Source: Pseudonocardia kujensis
Lineage (GTDB): Bacteria > Actinomycetota > Actinomycetes > Mycobacteriales > Pseudonocardiaceae
NCBI RefSeq assembly: GCF_021283305.1
Contig: NZ_JAJSOK010000010.1
Span: forward strand, 95,043-159,042
Reading direction: 5' to 3'
DNA: 64,000 nt
A model generated the notes under the pieces. It ran no database searches, was not told where the DNA came from, and saw nothing but the letters and a program-made list of their open reading frames with translations. Made by a program: the position numbers and the translations under genes. Of this stretch, positions 45,356 to 53,165 are shown in pieces (position 1 is the stretch's first letter; each line of letters starts with the position of its first letter).

Positions 45356-45955
45356 ATGGTCCGAATTGCAGCGGATGACCGGCGTCAGAGGTTCATCGAG
45401 GCTGCCGTCCACGTCATCAGCGAGCATGGTGTTGGTGGCGCCACTACGCGCCGCATTGCCGCCGCCGCAGACGCCCCCCTTGCGAGTATTCACTACTGCT
45501 TCAATACGAAGCAGGACCTTCTCGTGGCCGTCTTTCAACATGTCGATGCATTGATTTTCGAAGCAGTGGAATTGACGGGTCAACATGAGGGCCTCGGCAA
45601 GGCCGGTTCGGCTTTTCTCGCAACTGCGTGCGAGTGGTACACAGCCAATGCTTGCTATGTGCGTGCCCAATTCGCCCTGTACCAGTGGATGCTTCACGAG
45701 GGAGGCAAGTGGTCGGAGATTGCTAGAAATGCATACCGATCCGGGGAGCTGAGGTCCGCAGAAATACTACGTTCCTCCATGTTGCCAGGCGACGATGACG
45801 ATCTCGTCGAGCCACTTGTTCGGCTTGTCTTCGCTACGGTCGATGGACTTATCCTTGCCTGGTTTGCCGACCAAGACCGCCAGCGATTGGAAGCTTCGAT
45901 GGACATAGCTATGAAGTCCATCGAACTTGCGGTGACCCGCCACGTCTCCACATAG
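45356..45955 (+). CDS. TetR-family transcriptional regulator
   Basis: A 199-aa regulator. The DNA-binding helix-turn-helix is RRQRFIEAAVHVISEHGVGG followed by ATTRRIAAAADAPLASIHYC and FNTKQDLLVAVFQHVD, standard TetR. The ligand domain is helical with AFLATACEWYTANACYVRAQ. The G+C content is visibly lower than in the core genes, as in the nearby oxidase and permease, suggesting a common foreign origin. ATG 45356 behind GGGGAG. Likely repressor of the two amine-oxidase genes through the shared motif (inference). Confidence 0.9.
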   Translation: MVRIAADDRRQRFIEAAVHVISEHGVGGATTRRIAAAADAPLASIHYCFNTKQDLLVAVFQHVDALIFEAVELTGQHEGLGKAGSAFLATACEWYTANACYVRAQFALYQWMLHEGGKWSEIARNAYRSGELRSAEILRSSMLPGDDDDLVEPLVRLVFATVDGLILAWFADQDRQRLEASMDIAMKSIELAVTRHVST

Positions 45956-46086
45956 CGGACCCACTAGCCCAGAGCCGTTCAGTTAGCGGCGACTGGGTGG
46001 GGTCAATGGTCGTGGATGATCGGCGTGTCGGGGCCCGGTCCTATTGTCGTGAGTCCTTAGATCTTTGCCGGTTGTTAAGCTGCGGT

Positions 46087-46640
46087 ATGGCGACTCGTGG
46101 CCGAAGCCGGCGGCGGAGGTCGGTGGCCGGGCTGGCAGCGCGGAGCAAGATCGTGCTGGCCGCGGCCGAGGGCTTGTCGAACACCGAGATCGCCGCTCGA
46201 CTGGGGGTGTCACGGCCGACGCTGACGACCTGACGGTCGCGTTTTGCTGAGCACCGCCTGGACGGGCTGGTCGGCGAGCCGCGGCCGGGGCGGCCGCGCA
46301 CGGTCACCGACGAGCAGGTCGAACGCCTGATCACCGAGCCCAAGAGTCCGCATCAAACGACGCGTTCGGCAAGTTCCCGCGCAGGCTCGACCGCGAAGTA
46401 CCCGCCGAGCTCGACGTGCACCTGGTGCTCGACAACGCCTCCACTCACAAGACTCCGGCCATCCGCCGCTGGCTAACCGCGCACCCACGCTTCGTCCTGA
46501 ACTTCACCCCGACCAGCTCATCCTGGCTCAACCTGGTCGAACGCTGGTTCGCCGAGCTCACCACCAAGAAGCTGCAGCGCTCCACCCACCGCTCGGTCCG
46601 CGCGCTCAACGCCGACGTCCGAGCTTGGATCGACACCTTG
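46087..46640 (+). pseudogene. IS630-type transposase remnant
   Basis: ATG 46087 starts a helix-turn-helix N-terminus (KIVLAAAEGLSNTEIAARLG, VSRPTLTT), then a TGA at 46231-46233 where relatives have Trp (TTWRSRFAEHRLDGLVGEPR). The frame continues through RPGRPRTVTDEQVERLITE, then a deletion removes the middle of the catalytic domain. The last third is intact from about 46419 (DNASTHKTPAIRRWL, SSSWLNLVERWFAEL). The end is replaced by the group II intron fragment at 46637. Confidence 0.85.
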
Positions 46641-47250
46641 TTGTCCTTGACTTTCAGGTACGCCTTCCAAATCAGCCTCTTCGGGATCTCAAAAGGCTTT
46701 CCCACTGCCTGTGTCTTGCCCACGTGACTCCTCCCATTCCTGGGTGATCACCGGACAACATTCGACGGCACGACCCCTTCGCTCCACGCCCATTACAAGC
46801 ACTTCATCACTACTACGGGCCGCTCCGCCCTCCTGGCGCGCTCCAGGTACTCTACGGCTTACGGTTTGAGCCACTTGCCGTCCTCCCGGCAGGAAACGAC
46901 ATAGATCTGCGCCACCCATCTCGCGTCGAGGAGTTCTCCCTTTCCGTTGCGGAGCCCAAGCCAAGCTCGCGCCACCTTCATGCCGGACACCGCCAGAGCA
47001 GTAGACAGGTTTCCCTCCGACTGATCCCGGGACAGCATTAAGGCCCGGTTCTGATGTCATTTGGCTTAACGACACGTCATCGATCGTTCACTCGCGTTCG
47101 CCTTCTTGGCTTACACCTGCCGCCTCTTCCGACGGCTTTCCACGACGCTCACGACCATAGCTCATTCACCACGGCAGCTCGTGGCGGTTTGACACCGGCA
47201 CCTGCATGCCGATATCGAAGAGCCTACCTTCATGTCCACAACAGCATGGT
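46637..47250 (-). mobile_element. 5' fragment of a group II intron
   Basis: On the minus strand, ATG 46723 begins an LtrA-type reverse transcriptase (MGKTQAVGKPFEIPKRLIWK then AYLKVKDNK), cut off after 29 codons where it joins the IS630 remnant. Upstream, sequence of the intron RNA domain I style is visible (GTCGGAGGGAAACCTGTCTA, CGGCATGAAGGTGGCGCGAG), plus GGTGATCACCCAGGAATGGG just before the ORF. The exact 5' intron boundary was not fixed; about 47250 is an estimate. Domains V/VI and the rest of the protein are missing, so it is immobile. Confidence 0.75.
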
Positions 47251-47289
47251 CACAAAGATCATCTGTTCTGCATCAGACTTTCCTGCTCC

Positions 47290-47511
47290 CTTCGGGACAC
47301 ACCAAAGCCCTCGCCGAGAACCTGTCGTCCACGATCAAGATCGAGCTTCTCTACTGGCCCGGCACCACGTTCGCGACCCGCCGCGAGCCCGAGCACGCCC
47401 TGATCCGCTACCTCGACGGCCGGTACAACCCGCGCCGGATCCAGGCAAAGCTCGGCGAGCTCTGACCCGACGAGTACGAAGACGCCTACCACCGCGCCCA
47501 GCGCGACGATC
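47290..47511 (+). pseudogene. IS3-type transposase C-terminal fragment
   Basis: The frame reads AENLSSTIKIELLYWPGTTF, ATRREPEHALIRYLDGRYNP, RRIQAKLGEL, stop, PDEYEDAYH. This is the end of an IS3-family integrase-type transposase with TGA at 47463-47465 where relatives have Ser. The N-terminal catalytic part is absent. Confidence 0.75.
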
Positions 47512-47524
47512 ACAGATAACCCGG

Positions 47525-48020
47525 ACTCCGGCGAACCGGGGGAAGCTCAGGCGGCTGGTCGCCGCGATCGACCGCACCATCCTGTACTGCCCGGACACCA
47601 TCACGAACCTGACCGCGTTCAGCAAGGGCGGCAGCTCGCATGGCACCGCCACCGGGTATCTGATGGCCGGATGCTGTGCTGGTGGACTGTGGCACCCGCA
47701 GCCTCACCGACATGGTCTCCGGCATCGACCGCATCGGCGGCTCGCCTACGCCGGGCAGCTGCTGCGCTCCACACGGGCGGCGATGATCGTGCTGGCCGCC
47801 CGGAGTTTCGCCGCCGCCGCTTGGCTCGCAGCACTCGTCTCGACCGGCGCCGATGTGCTGGTCCGGGTGAAGAACAGCCGGCGGATGCTGGTCTGCCGCA
47901 CCCTGCCCGACGGATCGGCCTTGGCCCGGATCGGACGAGTCGCGGTTCGGGTGATCGCCGCCCGAGCCACGATCAGCACCAGCGCGATTCGGCGCGAGGA
48001 GACCTACCGGCTAGCCAGGT
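47525..48020 (+). pseudogene. IS4-type (DDE) transposase fragment
   Basis: Sequence typical of actinobacterial IS4/ISAs1-like DDE transposases: KLRRLVAAIDRTILYCPDTI, TNLTAFSKGGSSHG, then after a shift near 47670 YAGQLLRSTRAAMIVLAARS, WLAALVSTGADVLVRVKNSR and TISTSAIRREETYRL. The start, the DDE acidic residues in part and the end are missing. It is one of several remnants stacked here. Confidence 0.75.
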
Positions 48021-48344
48021 CAGAACGTGCCCGAGCCCGAAGGTCTCGATCTTACGCAGCTGGGGTCGGCGACATAGGCCTCGTCAGCGGGTGCCCGAGC
48101 GAGCCGGAGCCCCGACTCGCAAGGCGCGGTCGATCATCGCCGGACGAACGGAGGCGACCCCGGACGTGCCCGTGGGCGGGGGACCCCGGGCCTGATCGGG
48201 AACCTTCGAAGCCTGCGGCCCAGGGCCCCGAGGGAGATCGCCGTGCTGCGATATCGGTCCGCGAAGTGGACACACGACTCCGGTGTCAATGCTGATCAGC
48301 GCGTGACCCCGGGAGCTCACGGCGTCCAAGCCACCCGTGGCAGG
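48021..48344. other. Intergenic region upstream of the second oxidase
   Basis: About 320 bases between the IS remnant and the oxidase promoter. No gene is supported; the frames here are not family-like, though debris of transposases is possible. Confidence 0.35.
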
Positions 48345-48399
48345 TTGACGCTGCCAGCCACTCGGTGCATCATGGTCACCTGTCCAAGTCAAATGACCA
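48345..48399 (+). promoter_or_regulatory. Promoter and operator of the second FAD oxidase gene
   Basis: TTGACG (48345-48350), 17 bases, CATCAT (48368-48373), ATGGTCA (48372-48378), 15 bases with CCAAGTC (48384-48390), TGACCA (48394-48399). Element order and all spacings equal those of the site at 39312-39367, while the sequences between differ, so the elements are probably under selection. Confidence 0.7.
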
Positions 48400-48471
48400 G
48401 CTGGCCGAGGGCCGTATGGCCCTTCGAGTCTCTTCGTGGCCCATCACTGACGAACTCACAAAGGAGTGGTT

Positions 48472-49803
48472 GTGTCGGACAAGTATGATGTAATTGTCGT
48501 AGGCGCTGGCTTTGCTGGCGCCACCGCGGCACGCGAGTGCGCCGTCCGAGGATTGCGTACATTGGTACTCGAGGGACGGGATCGGGTAGGCGGACGAACG
48601 TGGACGTCTCAGATGTCCGATGGCAAGCTCGTCGATATCGGCGGAACATATGTGCATTGGCGCCAGCCTCACGTGTGGGCAGAAATCTCCCGCTACGGTC
48701 TGGCCGACGATCTCATTCCTGGCGCTGAGGCGCCCGACCAGTGTTTGGCTCCCTCCGCCTCGGGCATGGCATGGGTTGACGCCGAAGAATACAACAAGCG
48801 TGAAGCGGCGCTGCTGAACCAGCTCTTCCAAAACTCCCAAAGCTACTTTCCGCAGCCCTTCAAGCCCCTGCTACGGCGTGCGGATGTGGAAAAGCTCGAT
48901 AGGACCTCTGTCCGCGAGTGGATGGACCAGTTTGACCTGTCGGAGGAGGACCACGCGCTCGTCACCCAAGCTCTGACTTACGAGACGATGCGCCCGGCAG
49001 AGAGAAGCAGCATTTTGACATGGATGCGCTGGTGGTCTGTGTCTGGCGGCGACGCCAATTCTGTATATGAAGCCATCCTGGGCTTCAAGCTCGCGGGCGG
49101 GACAGCAAGCCTTCTCAACGCCATGCTGGCGGACGGTGAAGCTGAAGTACACCTCAGTGAGGCCGTGACCAGAGTGGATTCGACCGACCAGGGCGTACGG
49201 GTCTCGACGGTGCACGGTCGTACGTATTCGTCTTCGGCCGTCGTGATCGCGACGCCTTCTGGGGTGTGGCCTCACATCGATTTCTCCCCAGCTCTGGCTC
49301 CTGAACGGATCCAGGCGGCTCGGGAAGGAATGCAAGGGGGTACTGGGGCCGCGAAGATCCTTATTCGCATCAAGGGGGAGCCACGCAACATCAATGTTCT
49401 GAATAGGCCAGGACGACCCCTCGATGCAGTTTGGACCGATTCGCGTCAGTCAGACGATGAGCAGACCGTCGTGGCAATTGCTACCAGTGGAATGAAGGAT
49501 CCGGGCGATCCCGTCGAGGTCGCGGAGGCGTTGAGGGAACTGCTTCCACACGTGGAGGTCGTCGACATTGCCGCCGGCGTCTACCGGTTGGACGATGAGT
49601 TCTCAAGGGGCGCGTGGATGTACTACGGCCTAGGGCAGCTGACCCGCTTCGAACCGCACAGGAGGTTCATTGAGCTGGAGGGCCGTATCGCTTTCGCCAC
49701 CGCAGACATCGCGACTGGCTGGGTCGGCTATATCGATGGCGCCATCGAAACCGGCCTCCGCGCGGCACGCGCTGTTCAACAGATTGTGTTGTCGGACGCC
49801 TGA
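48472..49803 (+). CDS. Flavin-containing amine oxidase, paralogue of 39450-40784
   Basis: A 443-aa FAD amine oxidase. Features: YDVIVVGAGFAGATAARECA (FAD fold), EGRDRVGGRTWTSQM, LVDIGGTYVHWRQPHVWAEI, and FATADIATGWVGYIDGAIET near the end. Aligning the two paralogues by eye gives long shared blocks, e.g. FSPALAPERIQAAREGMQG against FSPALAPERIEAVREGIQG. GTG 48472 corresponds in context to the start of the other gene (AAAGGAG then TGGTT here). Same promoter/operator. The amino-acid permease follows at 250 bases. Confidence 0.92.
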   Translation: MSDKYDVIVVGAGFAGATAARECAVRGLRTLVLEGRDRVGGRTWTSQMSDGKLVDIGGTYVHWRQPHVWAEISRYGLADDLIPGAEAPDQCLAPSASGMAWVDAEEYNKREAALLNQLFQNSQSYFPQPFKPLLRRADVEKLDRTSVREWMDQFDLSEEDHALVTQALTYETMRPAERSSILTWMRWWSVSGGDANSVYEAILGFKLAGGTASLLNAMLADGEAEVHLSEAVTRVDSTDQGVRVSTVHGRTYSSSAVVIATPSGVWPHIDFSPALAPERIQAAREGMQGGTGAAKILIRIKGEPRNINVLNRPGRPLDAVWTDSRQSDDEQTVVAIATSGMKDPGDPVEVAEALRELLPHVEVVDIAAGVYRLDDEFSRGAWMYYGLGQLTRFEPHRRFIELEGRIAFATADIATGWVGYIDGAIETGLRAARAVQQIVLSDA

Positions 49804-50053
49804 TAGTCGTTGGCGCATCCGTCATACCTCAACGGCGGCGTTCGAACTTGGGCAAATGCATGTAGGCGATCAGTTTTAGCCCCGGTGCCTGAAGGACGAG
49901 GAAATCATTCGGGCGATCGCGTCGAGCCCTGCTGCTAGGCGCAGTGCCCTTGCTTGTCAAGTGGTCCGCCGTGCGATATCTCATGGAGAAGACAAAGCTT
50001 CTGCGCAGTGTCGTGGTTCTTGCGACGCACGCAGCATTCCAGAGGGGCAATAA

Positions 50054-51496
50054 ATGCCTGACCCAGAAGTGCAGAAACCACGCGAAGCCACGGACGCGGG
50101 CGGGGTAGCGGACCTGGAAGCCGGTCATCTTAGCCGCACCCAGATCGTTCTATTTGCGATTTCCAGCGGCTCCCCGGCTGTTGGGCTTTCCCTCGTTCCC
50201 ATGTTGATGTTTTCTTACAGCGGACTGCAGAGCTGGCCTTCACAGCTTCTCGGAATGGCTGCGACGGTTTGCATCGGGCTAACAGTCAGCTTCTTTGCGC
50301 GGCGTTACGTGGCCACGGGTTCGATCTATTCCTACATGGGCGCGGCGTTCAGCGGGCGCTGGGCTCGCATCATCGTTGGCGCGGCACTGCTGTTGGGGTT
50401 TATTCTTCAGGTTGCGATCATCGTCGGCGTCGTTGGTCTATTCGTTGGGAGCTTTCTCACTGAGATCGGATTTGGCAAGGCGACGGGCGCATTCTTACAA
50501 GCGGTAATCTACTTGATCGCGTTGGGCGCGGCGGCGCTCATCGCTATCCGCGGTTTGGATGCGTCGGTCCGTACTGTGGTTATTGCCGCGGCTGTTTCAC
50601 TTCCCCTGCCACTTCTCATCACCGTTATTAGCGGCGTACATACGGGTCTCGCCCTCCCGCTTCAGTTCAACCTGAATGAACTCTCGATCAGCGCGACGTT
50701 TCGCGGATTCGCTGCCGGCGTCGCTTTTCTCGTGGGGTTCGAGAGCCTCGCAGCATTAGCCGCTGAGACACGAGATCCGAAGCGGAATGTTCCCATCGCC
50801 GTCATGTCAATGCCGGTAGTTCTCGGTAGTTTGTACCTTCTTGCCACCATAGTGCAGCTTCCCGGGCTCGCCGCCGCTTCAACGCAGATAGAAGCTGGAC
50901 TCTCGCCGCCTGCTGCCCTCGCTCTGCAGGCTGGACTACCTCCAGAGGTCGGACCGGCCGCAGACCTTCTCCTGGCCGTTTCGATGTTTGCCGGCTTGGT
51001 CGGGTTTATGAACTTCGGATCCCGTTTTGTCGCCACTCTTGCTGCGGACAAGCTACTCCTATCCCGGCTAGCGGTTATTCACCACCGCTACCGTAGCCCG
51101 GCGGTCGCAATCATTATTCTGGCGGCGATCGGCTTCGTGCTGATGGAGTTGACTGTGCTGGTGGCTGGAGATGTCACAACTGGTTACACGGCTATTGCCA
51201 CTGCGCTGGTCTACTCGTGGCTTCCTGCCTACCTTCTGCTCTCGATCGGCGCAATCGTACGGATGCTCCGGGATAGGGATCTTCGGTGGACCTATACTGC
51301 CTCGGCCACCCTCGGGGCGCTTGTCATCGTGTGGCTTTACGTGAATGACATCATCAATCCGCCACCTGGGCCGTCAGCAGGTGTACGCTGGGTGACGTAT
51401 GGAACAATAGCTGGGCTTCTTCTGGTATTTGGGTTCGTCGAATACAAGAGGCGCCGGGCGCTCCGCAGGGTGGGGTCCGTTAAGGACGCGCTTTGA
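50054..51496 (+). CDS. APC-family amino acid/polyamine permease
   Basis: A 480-aa secondary transporter with about twelve transmembrane helices, in lower-G+C sequence. The first helix region is HLSRTQIVLFAISSGSPAVG, followed by SFFARRYVATGSIYSYMGAA (the APC consensus loop) and AFLVGFESLAALAAETRDPK RNVPIAVM, split here for length, which is typical of the family. VATLAADKLLLSRLAVIHHR is the cytoplasmic loop before helix 9. It probably imports the amine or amino acid oxidised by the two FAD oxidases. ATG 50054 behind GAGGGGC. Confidence 0.93.
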   Translation: MPDPEVQKPREATDAGGVADLEAGHLSRTQIVLFAISSGSPAVGLSLVPMLMFSYSGLQSWPSQLLGMAATVCIGLTVSFFARRYVATGSIYSYMGAAFSGRWARIIVGAALLLGFILQVAIIVGVVGLFVGSFLTEIGFGKATGAFLQAVIYLIALGAAALIAIRGLDASVRTVVIAAAVSLPLPLLITVISGVHTGLALPLQFNLNELSISATFRGFAAGVAFLVGFESLAALAAETRDPKRNVPIAVMSMPVVLGSLYLLATIVQLPGLAAASTQIEAGLSPPAALALQAGLPPEVGPAADLLLAVSMFAGLVGFMNFGSRFVATLAADKLLLSRLAVIHHRYRSPAVAIIILAAIGFVLMELTVLVAGDVTTGYTAIATALVYSWLPAYLLLSIGAIVRMLRDRDLRWTYTASATLGALVIVWLYVNDIINPPPGPSAGVRWVTYGTIAGLLLVFGFVEYKRRRALRRVGSVKDAL

Positions 51497-51665
51497 AGCG
51501 AGACCTCCGCCCTGGCGGATGATTGGCATACGTCCCAGTCAGCTGACGGCCAATACGCGGCCTCGCGCGCCTACATCGCGCTTCGAACGTGGGTCGCGAA
51601 CTCAGATCACCAGGAGTTGCGTATGAGCACCACGAGTCCGGCAGTCACCACCGTCCTGGAATGAC

Positions 51666-51740
51666 ATGGTCGCGGAGCTCCGCTCGGAAGGGATGTCGCA
51701 GGCCGAGGTTGAACAGCTACTCGTCGGCAATCCACCGAAA
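51666..51740 (+). pseudogene. C-terminal scrap of a phosphotriesterase-family hydrolase
   Basis: The 25 codons VAELRSEGMSQAEVEQLLVG NPP match the end of PTE-like amidohydrolases (VxELRxxGxSEexVxxLLVdNP). There is no catalytic barrel upstream, where a short ORF (MSTTSPAVTTVLE) stops at 51660. It marks a deletion boundary at the left edge of the catabolic operon. Confidence 0.5.
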
Positions 51741-51786
51741 AGCGCGCACATTGACGCGGCACCCGGCCCTACCACTAGAAGGATCC

Positions 51787-52644
51787 ATGCGCCCTGCTCC
51801 GTTCCAGTATCAGGAAGCCGGCACCGTCGATGAGGCGTGTGCCGCGCTTGCGGCACGCCCCGGACAGGTTGCCATCCTGGCCGGCGGCCAAAGCCTCGTG
51901 CCCGAGCTCAACTCGCGCCGGAGAACCCCGGCAATGGTGCTTGGGATCGGACGAATCGCCGAGCTGACCACGGTCACGGTCGAAGGGGACCGGCTGCGCA
52001 TCGGCGCGACTGTCATACAGCGAGCCCTGCAACGCAGCGGAGCGGCTCGGGCGGTACCAGTTCTGCTCGAGGCACTCGATCACGTTGGCCACGTCCCGAC
52101 CCGAAACCGCGGCACCGTCGGCGGCAGTATCGCCTTTGCGGACCCGACCGCCGAGCTGCCAGTCGTGCTGCTCGCGTTGGGCGGCACGGTGCGCGCTCGG
52201 TCGGCGCGTGGCACCCGAACCGTTCCAGCAGTGGACCTGTTCGCCGGCCCCTTCCGTACCGTTCTGCACCCGGATGAGTTGCTGATCGCGGTCGACATCC
52301 CGTTGCCGGCGGCTGGTTCCCGCTGGGCCTTCGAGCAGCGTGACTTCCGACGGCATGCCAAGGTCTCCGTTGTTGCCGGCAGCGATCCGGGCGGGGGGCT
52401 GGTCGTGGCCGTCAGCGGAGTCGGGGACCGACCGCTCGTCCTGCCTGATTCCGCCAGCGCCTACCAGCGGGGCGGGTGCGCCGCGGTCGCCACGGCCGCG
52501 GCCGACCTCGTGACCCCGATCGCGGACCGCTACGGCTCCGTCGACTATCGGCGCCGGCTCACCCGACTCGCGGTCACCGCTGCCGTGGAGCGGGTCTCCG
52601 GCGACCCGACGACCACCATCCCGACTCGCGAGGACGCCGCCTGA
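51787..52644 (+). CDS. coxM: FAD-binding subunit of CoxMSL-type molybdenum hydroxylase
   Basis: Electron-transfer flavoprotein subunit, 285 aa. FAD motifs: AILAGGQSLVPELNSRRRTP (relatives AGGQSLxPxLxxR) and HVPTRNRGTVGGSIAFADPT (TxGGxxAxADP), both diagnostic for CoxM. No PaoB-type extra Cys cluster is present, distinguishing it from the gene at 1612. ATG 51787 behind AGAAGG; its stop overlaps the CoxS ATG (TGATG). First structural gene of the catabolic operon. Confidence 0.92.
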   Translation: MRPAPFQYQEAGTVDEACAALAARPGQVAILAGGQSLVPELNSRRRTPAMVLGIGRIAELTTVTVEGDRLRIGATVIQRALQRSGAARAVPVLLEALDHVGHVPTRNRGTVGGSIAFADPTAELPVVLLALGGTVRARSARGTRTVPAVDLFAGPFRTVLHPDELLIAVDIPLPAAGSRWAFEQRDFRRHAKVSVVAGSDPGGGLVVAVSGVGDRPLVLPDSASAYQRGGCAAVATAAADLVTPIADRYGSVDYRRRLTRLAVTAAVERVSGDPTTTIPTREDAA

Positions 52645-53165
52645 TGGAGACAACCGACCGTGCCCTGTCCGTGCGGGTCAACGGCGAACCGGTCATCGGG
52701 ATCGTCGAGCCCCGCACCAACCTCGTTGACTTCCTGCGCGAGAAGGCCGGTCTGACCGGCACGCACACCGCCTGTCACCAAGGTTGGTGCGGTTCCTGCA
52801 CCGTGTTGCTCGACGGCGACTCGGTCCGGTCGTGCCTGGTCCTGGCCGTCCAGGCGGACCGCTGCGAGGTCACCACCGTCGAGGGCGTGGGGGGCCCTGA
52901 CGGCACGCTGAGCACGCTGCAGGAGGCGCTGATCGAGCACTCCGGCTTCCAGTGCGGCTTCTGCACCCCCGGGTTCGTCGTGCTCGGCACCGAGATCCTG
53001 GCCGAGGCGCGCGCCGGCGCCACCTTCACCCGCGGCGAGCTGCAGCGCCGGCTCGCCGCGAACATCTGCCGCTGCACCGGCTACGCGGGCATCCTCGCCG
53101 CTGTCGAGGCGGCCCTGAAGGCCGTCACCGCTGCAACGCACACCACGCGAGAGGTGACCCCATGA
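52644..53165 (+). CDS. coxS: 2Fe-2S subunit of CoxMSL-type molybdenum hydroxylase
   Basis: Small iron-sulfur subunit, 173 aa. The plant-type cluster motif CHQGWCGSCTVLLDGDSVRSC and the second cluster pair CGFCTPGFVV / NICRCTGYAGI are complete. VDFLREKAGLTGTHTACHQG leads into the first cluster. It overlaps the FAD gene by one base and the large-subunit gene by four bases (ATGA), so all three subunits are coupled. Confidence 0.94.
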   Translation: METTDRALSVRVNGEPVIGIVEPRTNLVDFLREKAGLTGTHTACHQGWCGSCTVLLDGDSVRSCLVLAVQADRCEVTTVEGVGGPDGTLSTLQEALIEHSGFQCGFCTPGFVVLGTEILAEARAGATFTRGELQRRLAANICRCTGYAGILAAVEAALKAVTAATHTTREVTP

